From an uncultured Collinsella sp. (GTDB lineage: Bacteria; Actinomycetota; Coriobacteriia; Coriobacteriales; Coriobacteriaceae): DNA of 39,436 bases. Below the pieces are notes generated by a model that was given only the letters and a program-made list of their open reading frames with translations, did no database searches and was not told the origin of the DNA. The translations under genes were made by a program, and so were the position numbers. Below, one piece after another: positions 25,460-32,878 of the stretch (positions within the stretch are counted from its first letter, which is position 1; each line of letters begins with the position of its first letter). The DNA lies in assembly GCA_902493985.1 (NCBI GenBank), contig CABURR010000016.1, positions 1 through 39,436 on the forward strand, written 5' to 3'.

Positions 25460-25465
25460 ATCAAC

Positions 25466-26527
25466 CTATTCAATCATGCCGCGCTCGAGCGTGCCGAGTG
25501 CCGCGCGGGCGTCCCATGCTGCAATACGCTTCTCGGTCTTCCATGTTTGGAAGAACCAGCCAGCCGCCGGCGCAAACGATGCCAGCTGGTTGGCGATGAA
25601 CACGCGCTCGTAGGCATTGCGGCCCTCGGGCGTAACCGATGAGTTGGCAAAAATCGCCGCACCCGACCATTCACCCACCAAAACGGGGAATCCAGTCGAG
25701 ATTGCCTCCTTGAGCTCACGCTTGTTGCGCGAAATCGCCGTCGTCAGACCGCGGGGGCTCGTGATGTCGAGCGCATACTCGTCGCGGTAATGGTACAGGT
25801 GAAGGTCCATGTAGACGTTCTTGTACTTGGCACCGCGCATAAAGTGCTTCCACTCGCCGGGGTGTCCCGAAGAGGAAAAGACGACGATCTTGTCCTCGGG
25901 CATATACGAACGAACGAGCTCGTACGCGTCACGATAGAAGTTGCGCAGGTAGTGCGCCGGAATACCGTCCGTCATGGTAAAAAGGCTCTTGCGTACGCTC
26001 ATCTGCGGCGTATCCAACAGCTCGATGCCCAGCAGGCTCTCGGCCTCACCATAGCGATCGGCCAGGCGCTCGAGCACATCGAGCGCAACGTGACGGCCGT
26101 TGGTGGACGAATGCCACTCGGCAACAGCCTCCGGCGTGGTGGGCGAATCGTTGGAATCGCCCTGACCGCCGGGTACAGTCGCCAGATCGAGCAGTACGCG
26201 GATGTTGTACTTGGCGGCCCACTCAATAGCACGGTCGATATAATCGACGACCGAGATGTAGGAAGCGTCGGACTCCTGCGAGCCAAAGGCATACCACGGC
26301 ACCGGCAGGCGCACGGCGTTGAGACCGATCTGCGCCATACGGCGAAAATCGTCCTCGCTCACAAACGTCTCGTAATGGCGACGCATGCGCTCGTTATAAG
26401 CAGCGGTGCCCATGGCCTCCTGCAGCTCGGCCGCGTTGGATGCACCGGTCGCCGCGTACAGCGACGGGGTCACCCAAGGCTCGGGAATAAACCAGCCAGA
26501 GAGATTAACGCCGAGTATCCTCTCCAT
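25466..26527 (-). CDS. GH5-family (exo-1,3-glucanase-like) protein with altered active site
   Basis: A 353-residue (beta/alpha)8 protein without a signal peptide. GVNLSGWFIPEPWVTPSLY (6-24) and the following RLPVPWYAF resemble exo-beta-1,3-glucanases of GH5. The nucleophile is kept (VGEWSG, Glu286) and so is LHLYHY (242-247). At the acid/base position, where the family has GIELLNEP, this protein reads GIELLDTP, so Asn-Glu is Asp172-Thr173. The family's DLHG is DLAT (114-117). Catalysis as a normal glycosidase is therefore doubtful. The ATG at 26527 has GGGGG 5 nt upstream. It heads the rsmI operon. Confidence 0.8.
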   Translation of the reverse strand: MERILGVNLSGWFIPEPWVTPSLYAATGASNAAELQEAMGTAAYNERMRRHYETFVSEDDFRRMAQIGLNAVRLPVPWYAFGSQESDASYISVVDYIDRAIEWAAKYNIRVLLDLATVPGGQGDSNDSPTTPEAVAEWHSSTNGRHVALDVLERLADRYGEAESLLGIELLDTPQMSVRKSLFTMTDGIPAHYLRNFYRDAYELVRSYMPEDKIVVFSSSGHPGEWKHFMRGAKYKNVYMDLHLYHYRDEYALDITSPRGLTTAISRNKRELKEAISTGFPVLVGEWSGAAIFANSSVTPEGRNAYERVFIANQLASFAPAAGWFFQTWKTEKRIAAWDARAALGTLERGMIE

Positions 26528-26784
26528 CACTGCCCCCTTTTGAATCATACGGGCTAAGCCCGCATCGCTCTTGCATGACATATCTATCGATTTGAGTATA
26601 CCCGCGCATGCAGACAGGCGACCGAACGGTCTACAAAGTGGCGCAAAAGTGGGAGGAATGTCTGGGACAGGTGGGCACGAGCTGGTGCGCCGAGATGTGC
26701 GCGCACGTCGGAAGTAAGCGCCGGAAAGCGCATCCCACTCTGAAGCCAAATTCCGGGACGCAATTTCCGCAGAGTCCTCGATAG
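26528..26784. other. 257-bp gap upstream of the GH5-like gene
   Basis: No convincing gene is visible. On the minus strand a -10-like TATACT (26595-26600) lies about 70 nt before the GH5-like start, with no clear -35 at 17 nt. The rest, up to the tRNA-tail unit E3, shows no structure I can name. Confidence 0.5.
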
Positions 26785-26970
26785 AAGAAAAGGACCCCTT
26801 TGCAGAAGTCCTAGTCAATTCAAGGTGGCGGGGAAGGGAATCGCGTCCGCGCGCTGCGCGGACGGACCGCTGCGGCGCTTACGCGCCTTGCGAGCTGCGC
26901 TGGCAAACGCTTACGCGTTTACTCAGCTCCGCGCCCTCACGGGGTTCGATTCCATGTGGGGGCTGCATAA
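26785..26970 (-). repeat. tRNA-tail unit E3 (186-bp period) at tRNA-Phe
   Basis: Positions 26785-26843 repeat 26971-27029 with one difference: the tRNA-Phe terminator and the last 23 or so nt of the tRNA. The GC-rich core (26844-26936) has hairpins GTCCGCGC/GCGCGGAC and AAACGC/GCGTTT. The unit ends with GGGGTTCGATTCC (26941-26953), the inverted tRNA-Phe T-arm. The core differs in sequence from E1 and E2 but has the same plan. Confidence 0.8.
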
Positions 26971-26973
26971 AAG

Positions 26974-26998
26974 AAAAGGACCCCTTTGCAGAGGTCCT
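26974..26998 (-). terminator. terminator of tRNA-Phe
   Basis: AGGACC (26977-26982) pairs with GGTCCT (26993-26998), followed on the minus strand by TTTTCTT. A second copy lies in the duplicated block at about 26788-26812. Confidence 0.7.
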
Positions 26999-27011
26999 AG
27001 TCAATTCAAGG

Positions 27012-27084
<73 letters not shown>

Positions 27085-27095
27085 ATTTGAGGTGT

Positions 27096-27144
27096 GCCTT
27101 GTTTCAAGGCTTGATTAGTATAACCAAGGACGCGTTCCGGTCAA
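27096..27144 (-). promoter_or_regulatory. promoter of tRNA-Phe and leader hairpin
   Basis: TTGACC (27139-27144) and TATACT (27117-27122) are spaced 16 nt. Between promoter and tRNA a perfect 6-bp hairpin GCCTTG/CAAGGC (27096-27110) would form in the 5' leader of the precursor. Confidence 0.75.
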
Positions 27145-27207
27145 CCGAGAATTTTAAAAAAGTTTTTGAGCACAGCCTCGGTTCTATAAATCGGCACGTC
27201 AGAGGCA

Positions 27208-27495
27208 TCAGCCGGCAGCAAGAAGTTTTTCACTCAGAGCCGCACGGGCAAACTCACTTGGCGTCATCCCCTCGGCAGCCGCCCGTCGACGAATGGCCTC
27301 CTTCATTCCCAGAGGAATCTTGACCGACAGCGTTGCCGTCCCCTCACCTGAGAGCGGGGGCCGTCCATGCACGATCCCACCAACGGTGTGTTCGCCATCC
27401 GGAAACTCTCCGCGCTCGTACGACTCGCACCACGCGTCAATCATTTCATCCGTTACAACCTGACCATTAGCGGCCGTATACGTCTTGCCCATCAT
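27208..27495 (-). CDS. ribbon-helix-helix-like antitoxin candidate
   Basis: A 95-residue protein. The C-terminal half (ATLSVKIPLGMKEAIRRRAA, then EGMTPSEFARAALSEKL) is a typical RHH/CopG DNA-binding pattern: a short strand followed by two helices. The N-terminal half (YTAANGQVVTDEMIDAWCES) resembles the N-terminus of some Gram-positive antitoxins. Its start overlaps the stop of the upstream gene by 4 nt (ATGA), showing translational coupling. The toxin-first order is that of BrnTA or HigBA-type modules. The family is assigned by pattern only. Confidence 0.7.
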   Translation of the reverse strand: MMGKTYTAANGQVVTDEMIDAWCESYERGEFPDGEHTVGGIVHGRPPLSGEGTATLSVKIPLGMKEAIRRRAAAEGMTPSEFARAALSEKLLAAG

Positions 27496-27758
27496 CGACC
27501 CCCTTGCCGAGCCTGTTCAATCTCCTGCCAAAATTTCTTCTGGACTGGAGACAAGGCATGAATAATAAGCCACCCACGGACAAGCTCGGCCGCGACAAGC
27601 TCCACGCTTCGTCCGTCTGGGAGCCATCCAATCGCAAGCCATCTCGGCGGCTCGTCCTTCGACTCGCGACGAATGCACTCAGTAACCGCAAGCCAAGCGC
27701 TAAGCACCTGCTTTTCCGTCAGGTGCTTTTTAGCGTTGGGATGAATCTCAACATCCAT
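27492..27758 (-). CDS. small toxin candidate paired with the RHH protein
   Basis: An 88-residue basic/alpha-beta protein beginning MDVEIHPNAKKHLTEKQVL. It contains WLAIGWLPDGRSVELVAAE and WLIIHALSPVQKKFW, a strand-rich pattern like BrnT or RelE/ParE-type RNases. I cannot place it in a named family. The ATG at 27758 is preferred because GGAGGAG lies 8 nt upstream; a longer frame begins at 27854 without a ribosome site. The following gene is an RHH protein overlapping by 4 nt. Confidence 0.65.
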   Translation of the reverse strand: MDVEIHPNAKKHLTEKQVLSAWLAVTECIRRESKDEPPRWLAIGWLPDGRSVELVAAELVRGWLIIHALSPVQKKFWQEIEQARQGGR

Positions 27759-27816
27759 GCATCTTCTCCTCCATCTTACCCAATTTCGTATGACGAAAGT
27801 CCACTGTCGCCAATTC

Positions 27817-28176
27817 TTAAGACGGCACGCGTTGGAGAGCAGGGGTCGAAACAATGATTGAAGGACGCTCTAGTACGGCCCAGGCGCCGGGGCAGGAGCA
27901 CATGCGCCAAGGGCGGACGTTTTCGTAGCGCGCGAGGATATTGCCGTCGCGATCGATGAAGGCGATGTCGATGGGATAGGCCATAAAACACGTATGGACC
28001 GAAGAGCAGCGTGGAAACGCCATGACGAGCGGCAGGCCGTTGACGGCAACCGGACGCCGTCCCAGCATGCCGCGCAGGCGCACGACAAACGACTCCGCCA
28101 CCACAAACTCGGCCGGCGTCCAACCCAGCCTATTGAGTGCCCGCGCGTAGGCGATGTAGGACGAGACCGCGGTCAC
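27817..28176 (-). CDS. DUF192-family protein, last gene of the Tad operon
   Basis: A 119-residue protein of the DUF192 (COG1430) family. The core is seen as VRLRGMLGRRP, CFMAYPIDIAFIDRDGNILA and the closing VLERPSI. Typical family members are exported; this one has no signal peptide. Start GTG at 28176 lies within the stop region of the upstream TadE-like gene (ATGTGA), with GGGGG upstream. The family function is not established. Being cotranscribed with the pilus genes suggests a role in envelope or pilus assembly, which is inference. Confidence 0.8.
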   Translation of the reverse strand: MTAVSSYIAYARALNRLGWTPAEFVVAESFVVRLRGMLGRRPVAVNGLPLVMAFPRCSSVHTCFMAYPIDIAFIDRDGNILARYENVRPWRMCSCPGAWAVLERPSIIVSTPALQRVPS

Positions 28177-28649
28177 ATGACCACCCCCGGACGCCATGGA
28201 TCGACCGTCACCGCACGCTCGTGCGACAACGTTGTCGGCGCCCCCAGCGGCACGCCAGCGATGCTGAGAGAAGTCGGCCACGGCTCATAGTGCATGGTGC
28301 AGGTGTAGGTCCTAAACGTACCGGATAGGGAGAGCAGGCCACCATCCGATGCCTTCGCGCCTTGCTCGCTCGACACTTCGATCTGTAAGTCATAGCCTTC
28401 CATGGCATTCAGAATTTGAGTCTGAACCGTCGCCGAGGCATCGGCAGAGCTTTCGTCGCCCTCCCCCTCCGACGCCACGGCATGCGCTAGCACGATGTCG
28501 GGCACCACGCGGTCGAAGCGCGCGACAGCGCTGGCAAAGATCATGACGTTGTACACGATGAGTGCCAGCACCAGCAAAACGGGCGTAACCACTGCCATCT
28601 CCACCGTCGCTTGGGCGCGCTCCTCGCGCAGACGCATGCGGATACTCAT
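28173..28649 (-). CDS. TadE-like pseudopilin
   Basis: A 158-residue protein with a short basic leader MSIRMRLREERAQ, then a hydrophobic helix (VEMAVVTPVLLVLALIVYNV). The motif A12-Q13-A-T-V-E17 resembles the prepilin cleavage site, with Glu at +5. The remaining 110 residues form the exported domain. TadE-like minor pilins help start Flp pilus assembly. The ATG overlaps the stop of the TadG-like gene (TAATG). Confidence 0.85.
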   Translation of the reverse strand: MSIRMRLREERAQATVEMAVVTPVLLVLALIVYNVMIFASAVARFDRVVPDIVLAHAVASEGEGDESSADASATVQTQILNAMEGYDLQIEVSSEQGAKASDGGLLSLSGTFRTYTCTMHYEPWPTSLSIAGVPLGAPTTLSHERAVTVDPWRPGVVM

Positions 28650-30802
28650 TACGACCCACCGCCCAGAGCGCCAACCAGCGTGGCGACATCGACGGTGAGC
28701 GGGATGGAGCCGCCGCCGGGCAGAGGAATCTCCGCAAGTGTGAACACCGTACCGCTAATGGTGCGTTCGACTTGATATTCCAACGCCTCGCAAAGCGCCT
28801 TGGGATCGGTCACGCCCAACGGAATACTTCGCAGTTTGTCTTGCGCTTGAGAGAGACCCGCAATGTCAGACCCCGGACTCTTAATGATATTGGCGGAATC
28901 GGTCAGCACCGGCTTTCGCAGGCGCAAGTCGCACGGTTCCAAACCCAGCGCCGCCACGGACGCCGAAACGGTATCGCCGAGCCACGATGCGATGGAGTCC
29001 AACGCGCCGCTGCCCCCTCCTAGGCCTTTAATCATCTCGTCCATAAGTTCGTCGGCTGAGCCTTGGATATCACCGTATCCCACGAGTAGCCGTCCCCAAA
29101 CATCCATGACGCCGTCGAGCACGCCGGCAACGCCGCCCGAGCGTTCCTTCAATGTCGAGAAAAATCGCGAAAGCACGTTGTTTTGCGCCGTCGCCTCATC
29201 GGGCGCCAGCACCGCGGCAGAGATAGCACCGCGATCGCCAAGCCTGACTGCCGCGTTAAACGAGGAGTTAAGTTGATCGGGGCTGGTAATGTCACCCGAA
29301 ACTGCAAAGGCGACCACGCCGTTGCGGCCAGGTGGGGCGATACGCGGGCGCTCGCCGGAAAGCGCTTTAATGGCCTGGTCAAACGCATTGCCCGCACGGT
29401 CGGCCTCATCCTCGGTCTGACGCTCAAGTTCGAGTTCTTTGTTGCGGCATTCGACGTAGTCTTCCAGAGCCTCTTTGAACTTATCGAAGTGGTACTCGAA
29501 GCCCCTTTCGACAGAAGTCGTTGCAATCGCAACGTACCCTAAAGACGACACACCGAAATGGCATTCGCTACACGTTTCGTGACCGTCAAAATCTGCGACG
29601 GATGCCAGCCCACCCGGCTTTCCTTTTTTGTAATTTGGACAGTCAGTCCCATAATGCAAATAGGTAACTTTATCTACTTCACTCGTGGGCCAACGCGCAT
29701 CGGTATAGAGTTCAGTCGTCCGCGCCTCATCTGGATTTCGCGGAAGGAAAGGGATGCGGGCGGAAACTTTGCCGTCCTTTTCAGTTATATATGCCCGCTC
29801 GACTTCTTCGCCCGCATAAGCGAAGAACACCTTTCGTGCAGCAGAATCTGCCTGTTTTTCCGGACCCTCGCCAAGCGGTTTCTCATTTGCCAGGCGCTGG
29901 CGATAGTAGGCCTTCGCGCGATCGAGCGCCACTTGCGGTTCCCACGTAACGCTCGAAGCGTAATGCGGATTTTGAGCACCAGAGAGATCCGTTAGACTTT
30001 TCACACGCTCCCACATGCAAGAACAGCTGCTGACCGAGCCCTTGTCAGACCCGCCACAATCCGCCAGCCAAGCGCGCTCTTTAGCCTTCGCCGTGTCCTC
30101 AGAAGCCTTCCGCAGCTCCTCGGCCGCACGCTCTAAATCATCTGATGTGTCTTTAATGGTATCGGTCGAGATCTCTGACCCTTTGAGCGCAGCGAAGTCC
30201 GACTCGGATGTCCTGGGCACGGCAAGCGCCGTACCGGTATAGGCCACACTATCGGTATCCTGCGCCGACACCGCCTGCGTGGCACGCGCGGCAATCAGAT
30301 ACGGCAGAGCCGTCTCGATTTTCTGCAAGCCTTCCGATGCGCTTTTGGCAAACTTGTTGCGCGTTTTAATGATCTCAATCCCGGTGTCGACCATATTGCC
30401 GGCAACTGGTTCGGCACCTGGGATGAGAATGGCAACCAGGCCCGTCCCGATTGTGGCAAACCCCGCTAGCCCCAGACTCAAGATGCTCGCATCAACCACC
30501 GTGGCAGCCGTGTGATAGGACGACACCACGTTGGCACCCGCCAGCGCGCCGCTATCGGCCGCCACCTGGGTATCCCCGGCACGCGACATGCTCCATATCG
30601 CCGCGGTCGACGAAAACAACAACGTGAGCACCACTAGGATGACCACGGCAGAAGAAAGCGTGGTGTAGGCACCGTCTTCGATAAACAGGTCGATACCGGC
30701 GCGGCCCATAAAGCCGCCTCGCTTGCGATGGCAGCTCGGACGGCGCGTCAAAACGCATCTAGACCAGAAACGCTTAATCCCATGCAGCAATCCACGAATC
30801 AT
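28649..30802 (-). CDS. large TadG-like protein of the Tad pilus
   Basis: A 717-residue protein. After a basic leader (about 1-36) comes FIEDGAYTTLSSAVVILVV with a membrane helix, then the TadG-type AADSGALAGANVVSS. The rest is an exported domain with a long helical part and Cys-rich segments (CGGSDKGSVSSCSC and CPNYKKGKPG...CSECHFG), perhaps disulfides or metal sites. The ATG at 30802 has a strong GGAGG 6 nt upstream and overlaps the previous gene's end by 29 nt. TadG-like proteins are thought to anchor the pilus. It is bigger than most TadG. Confidence 0.85.
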   Translation of the reverse strand: MIRGLLHGIKRFWSRCVLTRRPSCHRKRGGFMGRAGIDLFIEDGAYTTLSSAVVILVVLTLLFSSTAAIWSMSRAGDTQVAADSGALAGANVVSSYHTAATVVDASILSLGLAGFATIGTGLVAILIPGAEPVAGNMVDTGIEIIKTRNKFAKSASEGLQKIETALPYLIAARATQAVSAQDTDSVAYTGTALAVPRTSESDFAALKGSEISTDTIKDTSDDLERAAEELRKASEDTAKAKERAWLADCGGSDKGSVSSCSCMWERVKSLTDLSGAQNPHYASSVTWEPQVALDRAKAYYRQRLANEKPLGEGPEKQADSAARKVFFAYAGEEVERAYITEKDGKVSARIPFLPRNPDEARTTELYTDARWPTSEVDKVTYLHYGTDCPNYKKGKPGGLASVADFDGHETCSECHFGVSSLGYVAIATTSVERGFEYHFDKFKEALEDYVECRNKELELERQTEDEADRAGNAFDQAIKALSGERPRIAPPGRNGVVAFAVSGDITSPDQLNSSFNAAVRLGDRGAISAAVLAPDEATAQNNVLSRFFSTLKERSGGVAGVLDGVMDVWGRLLVGYGDIQGSADELMDEMIKGLGGGSGALDSIASWLGDTVSASVAALGLEPCDLRLRKPVLTDSANIIKSPGSDIAGLSQAQDKLRSIPLGVTDPKALCEALEYQVERTISGTVFTLAEIPLPGGGSIPLTVDVATLVGALGGGS

Positions 30803-31310
30803 AATCTCCCTCCAGCCATTCGGGACGCGATTGATACAAGACATCGACCTTGAGCTCAACGTGGCCGCCCTCGGCGGTACCACCCATAGCCTGCGCAAAC
30901 GCACCGATCACAGGCAACGGCTTGACCTCGCCGGAAACGGACACGGACGAGACACCACCCGCACCGGCCCGGCCAAGCTCGATATCCCACGACAACGGCC
31001 CGCCGGCATGAAAGATCGAAACGTTGGGCACTGCGGCAAGCCGGCGGCGGGTGAACTCCTTAAGATCGTCGTCCTCCGCCGTCGTCGTGGTCATGAGCCG
31101 CGCGGTCTCGGCAGCGGCAGACTCCATGACCGCGCGCGTATAGAGCAAACACACCGGTTGCAGTGCGAGAAGAATGAGCATCAGAAACGTCGGCAGCAAA
31201 AAAGCAGCCTCGACCGTAGACTGCGCCCAGTCCTCGCGCGCGATATCAATACAACGCGATGTCCTTAGCGCCCGCAGCGGCGTCGATAACCGACGTCGAG
31301 GCAACGCCAT
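30774..31310 (-). CDS. TadE-like protein (start uncertain)
   Basis: A pseudopilin-like protein with EDWAQSTVEAAFLLPTFLML: the A-Q-S-T-V-E motif followed by a hydrophobic helix. The exported part ends with VDVLYQSRPEWLEGDYDSW. The start is uncertain. The nearest in-frame ATG (31310, used here) overlaps the upstream pilin-like gene by 65 nt and has only a weak ribosome site. Closer to the expected start, just after that gene's stop, only an ATT codon is seen, with AAGGA 11 nt before it. Length from 31310 is 178 residues. Confidence 0.75.
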   Translation of the reverse strand: MALPRRRLSTPLRALRTSRCIDIAREDWAQSTVEAAFLLPTFLMLILLALQPVCLLYTRAVMESAAAETARLMTTTTAEDDDLKEFTRRRLAAVPNVSIFHAGGPLSWDIELGRAGAGGVSSVSVSGEVKPLPVIGAFAQAMGGTAEGGHVELKVDVLYQSRPEWLEGDYDSWIAAWD

Positions 31311-31464
31311 GGGATGCCGCCCGCTCAACCAGCGCCGCCAAGTGCCCATCGGTGCCAGCACGCCAAAGCCCCGCAATCGCCAGCACGATCGATAACAGCG
31401 CCACCGTGACGATGGCGTATTCGACCGTCGCCTGGGCAGATTCCTCGCGCAGGACGTCATGCAT
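31246..31464 (-). CDS. small Flp/TadE-like pilin
   Basis: A 72-residue protein. The leader MHDVLREESA is followed by Q-A-T-V-E-Y and a hydrophobic helix (AIVTVALLSIVLAIAGL). This is the class of a minor Flp-type pilin; the Glu at +5 and Tyr at +6 fit the family. GGAGGGG precedes the ATG at 31464. It begins 1 nt after the stop of the 187-residue gene. The tail (DAAAGAKDIALY) is unremarkable. Confidence 0.8.
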   Translation of the reverse strand: MHDVLREESAQATVEYAIVTVALLSIVLAIAGLWRAGTDGHLAALVERAASHGVASTSVIDAAAGAKDIALY

Positions 31465-31465
31465 T

Positions 31466-32029
31466 TCACGACCCCTCCTTTGAGCTTATTGTTTGCGGGG
31501 CCAGGCGCACCGCGCGCAGACGACACGAAGCATCGCCAGCATCCGCGGCAACCGTCACCATATCGACCCAGCCGCGCCCATCGCGCACGATGGCGCCCCA
31601 TACGTTGCCCTTAATATCGAGATAGCCGCTCAGGGCGAGCTGGGCCGTTGGCACCTCGCGGTAGGCGCGTAACATATCCGCCGCTGCCTCGGTCATCGGT
31701 CGGTCCTCGGACCATGCAAGCCGGACCGCAATCGCGTTGTCCTCAGGCGAATCCGTCGCAGTGCCAGACCGCTTGTCGAGCGTCCGCAGAAAGGTTTGCG
31801 CCGTGACAGCGACATCCGAATCGTCCGCATCTCGCATCTCATCTTTTTGAGTCGCCACCGCCGAATCTGAGCCCGAATCGAAGGCGGCCCCAGGACGCTG
31901 CTGCCGCGCGGCGTTAAGCCCCCAAAGCACCGCCGCTATCGCCACGGTCAGGCAAGCAAACACCAGCAGCACCCCGATGGGGCGCTCGCCCTCTACAGAC
32001 TGTTGATGCCCTCGCTGATAGCGTTCCAT
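31466..32029 (-). CDS. single-pass membrane protein of the Tad operon, unknown function
   Basis: A 187-residue protein with a hydrophobic helix at about 19-40 (GVLLVFACLTVAIAAVLWGL) and an exported, Asp/Ser-rich region followed by a folded C-terminal part (YLDIKGNVWGAIVRDGRGW). I do not recognise the family. The ATG at 32029 overlaps flp by 37 nt and has a poor ribosome site; a GTG at 31972 would remove 19 residues and the overlap. It is conserved in position between two pilin genes, so an assembly or anchoring role is plausible. Confidence 0.65.
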   Translation of the reverse strand: MERYQRGHQQSVEGERPIGVLLVFACLTVAIAAVLWGLNAARQQRPGAAFDSGSDSAVATQKDEMRDADDSDVAVTAQTFLRTLDKRSGTATDSPEDNAIAVRLAWSEDRPMTEAAADMLRAYREVPTAQLALSGYLDIKGNVWGAIVRDGRGWVDMVTVAADAGDASCRLRAVRLAPQTISSKEGS

Positions 32030-32226
32030 AGATCTTGGACCTTGCCTTTAAATGCAACGATGGCAATAATCGCGATCACCACAAGCACGCCCACCAAAAT
32101 GGCGTACTCGGTGGTACCCTGCGCGCTCTCCTCCCGCAACAGCTCCTTGGCATGCTGGCGAGCGCGGATCGCCCGGCAAAAAGCCCGGTTCCAAGCCTTG
32201 TCAGCAACTTCGACCATCGTGTTCAT
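31993..32226 (-). CDS. flp: Flp-type major pilin
   Basis: A 77-residue prepilin. The leader of about 35 residues ends REESA, then Q-G-T-T-E-Y and the hydrophobic helix AILVGVLVVIAIIAIVAF, followed by a short polar tail KGKVQDLWNAISEGINSL, as in Flp pilins. Cleavage is expected before Gln36, with Glu at +5 and Tyr at +6. The -1 residue is Ala rather than the usual Gly. GGGAGG lies just before the ATG at 32226. It is 10 nt after tadC. Confidence 0.9.
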   Translation of the reverse strand: MNTMVEVADKAWNRAFCRAIRARQHAKELLREESAQGTTEYAILVGVLVVIAIIAIVAFKGKVQDLWNAISEGINSL

Positions 32227-32236
32227 GTATTCCTCC

Positions 32237-32878
32237 CTACATCATCCCGCCTGCTCCCAGCAGCGGGCCCAATATGGACAGAAGCAACGCCGGCAAGATG
32301 AGCGTGCCGGTGGGGATCAGCAGCTTGACGGGCGCACGCTCGATCTCACGCTCGACCGCGGCGCGATGAGCCGCACGGATCTCGCGACTTTGAGCGGCCA
32401 GCGTCTCGGCAAGTGGGGCACCCAGGGCGAGCGCCTGCCCCACCGTGATGGCAAAGGTCTCGAGCGCTCGCACGTCCAGATCGCGCGCGGCGGCCAACAA
32501 CTCGTCCTCACGCGTGCCCACGCCCACCTGCCACGCCATGCAGGCCCGCTCAAGGCGAAGAGCCAGCACTGACCGGCGGTTGGCGCAGAAAATCTCAAGC
32601 GCCGCATCAAACGAAAGACCGGCCGAAAGACCCAAGCGCACAACATCGATCATCTCGGACACTTCGCCGAGCGAAACTCGCGCCGGGCCGCCCGCTCCAA
32701 CCGCGCCCTTCACTCGCGCGGTCAGGGCATCGACCACTGAGCGACCCGCGGCAGCGACCAGCACCGCCTCGCGCTTGCAGGCCCCTGCGATCTTGCGCGC
32801 ATCCGCTCGATCCAAACCCGTCGCGACAAATACACTCAGGGCGCACAGGCAAGCCGCAACTGCAACTGGGGCGCTCAT
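32237..32878 (-). CDS. tadC: TadC-like inner-membrane platform protein
   Basis: A 213-residue T2SF-type protein with an N-terminal membrane helix (MSAPVAVAACLCALSVFVA), the cytoplasmic T2SSF helical core (LGEVSEMIDVVRLGLSAGLS, then ALETFAITVGQALALGAPL), and a C-terminal membrane helix (LLIPTGTLILPALLLSIL). TadB and TadC together form the platform on which the ATPase acts. The ATG at 32878 overlaps the tadB stop by 4 nt. It is somewhat shorter than typical TadC. Confidence 0.88.
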   Translation of the reverse strand: MSAPVAVAACLCALSVFVATGLDRADARKIAGACKREAVLVAAAGRSVVDALTARVKGAVGAGGPARVSLGEVSEMIDVVRLGLSAGLSFDAALEIFCANRRSVLALRLERACMAWQVGVGTREDELLAAARDLDVRALETFAITVGQALALGAPLAETLAAQSREIRAAHRAAVEREIERAPVKLLIPTGTLILPALLLSILGPLLGAGGMM

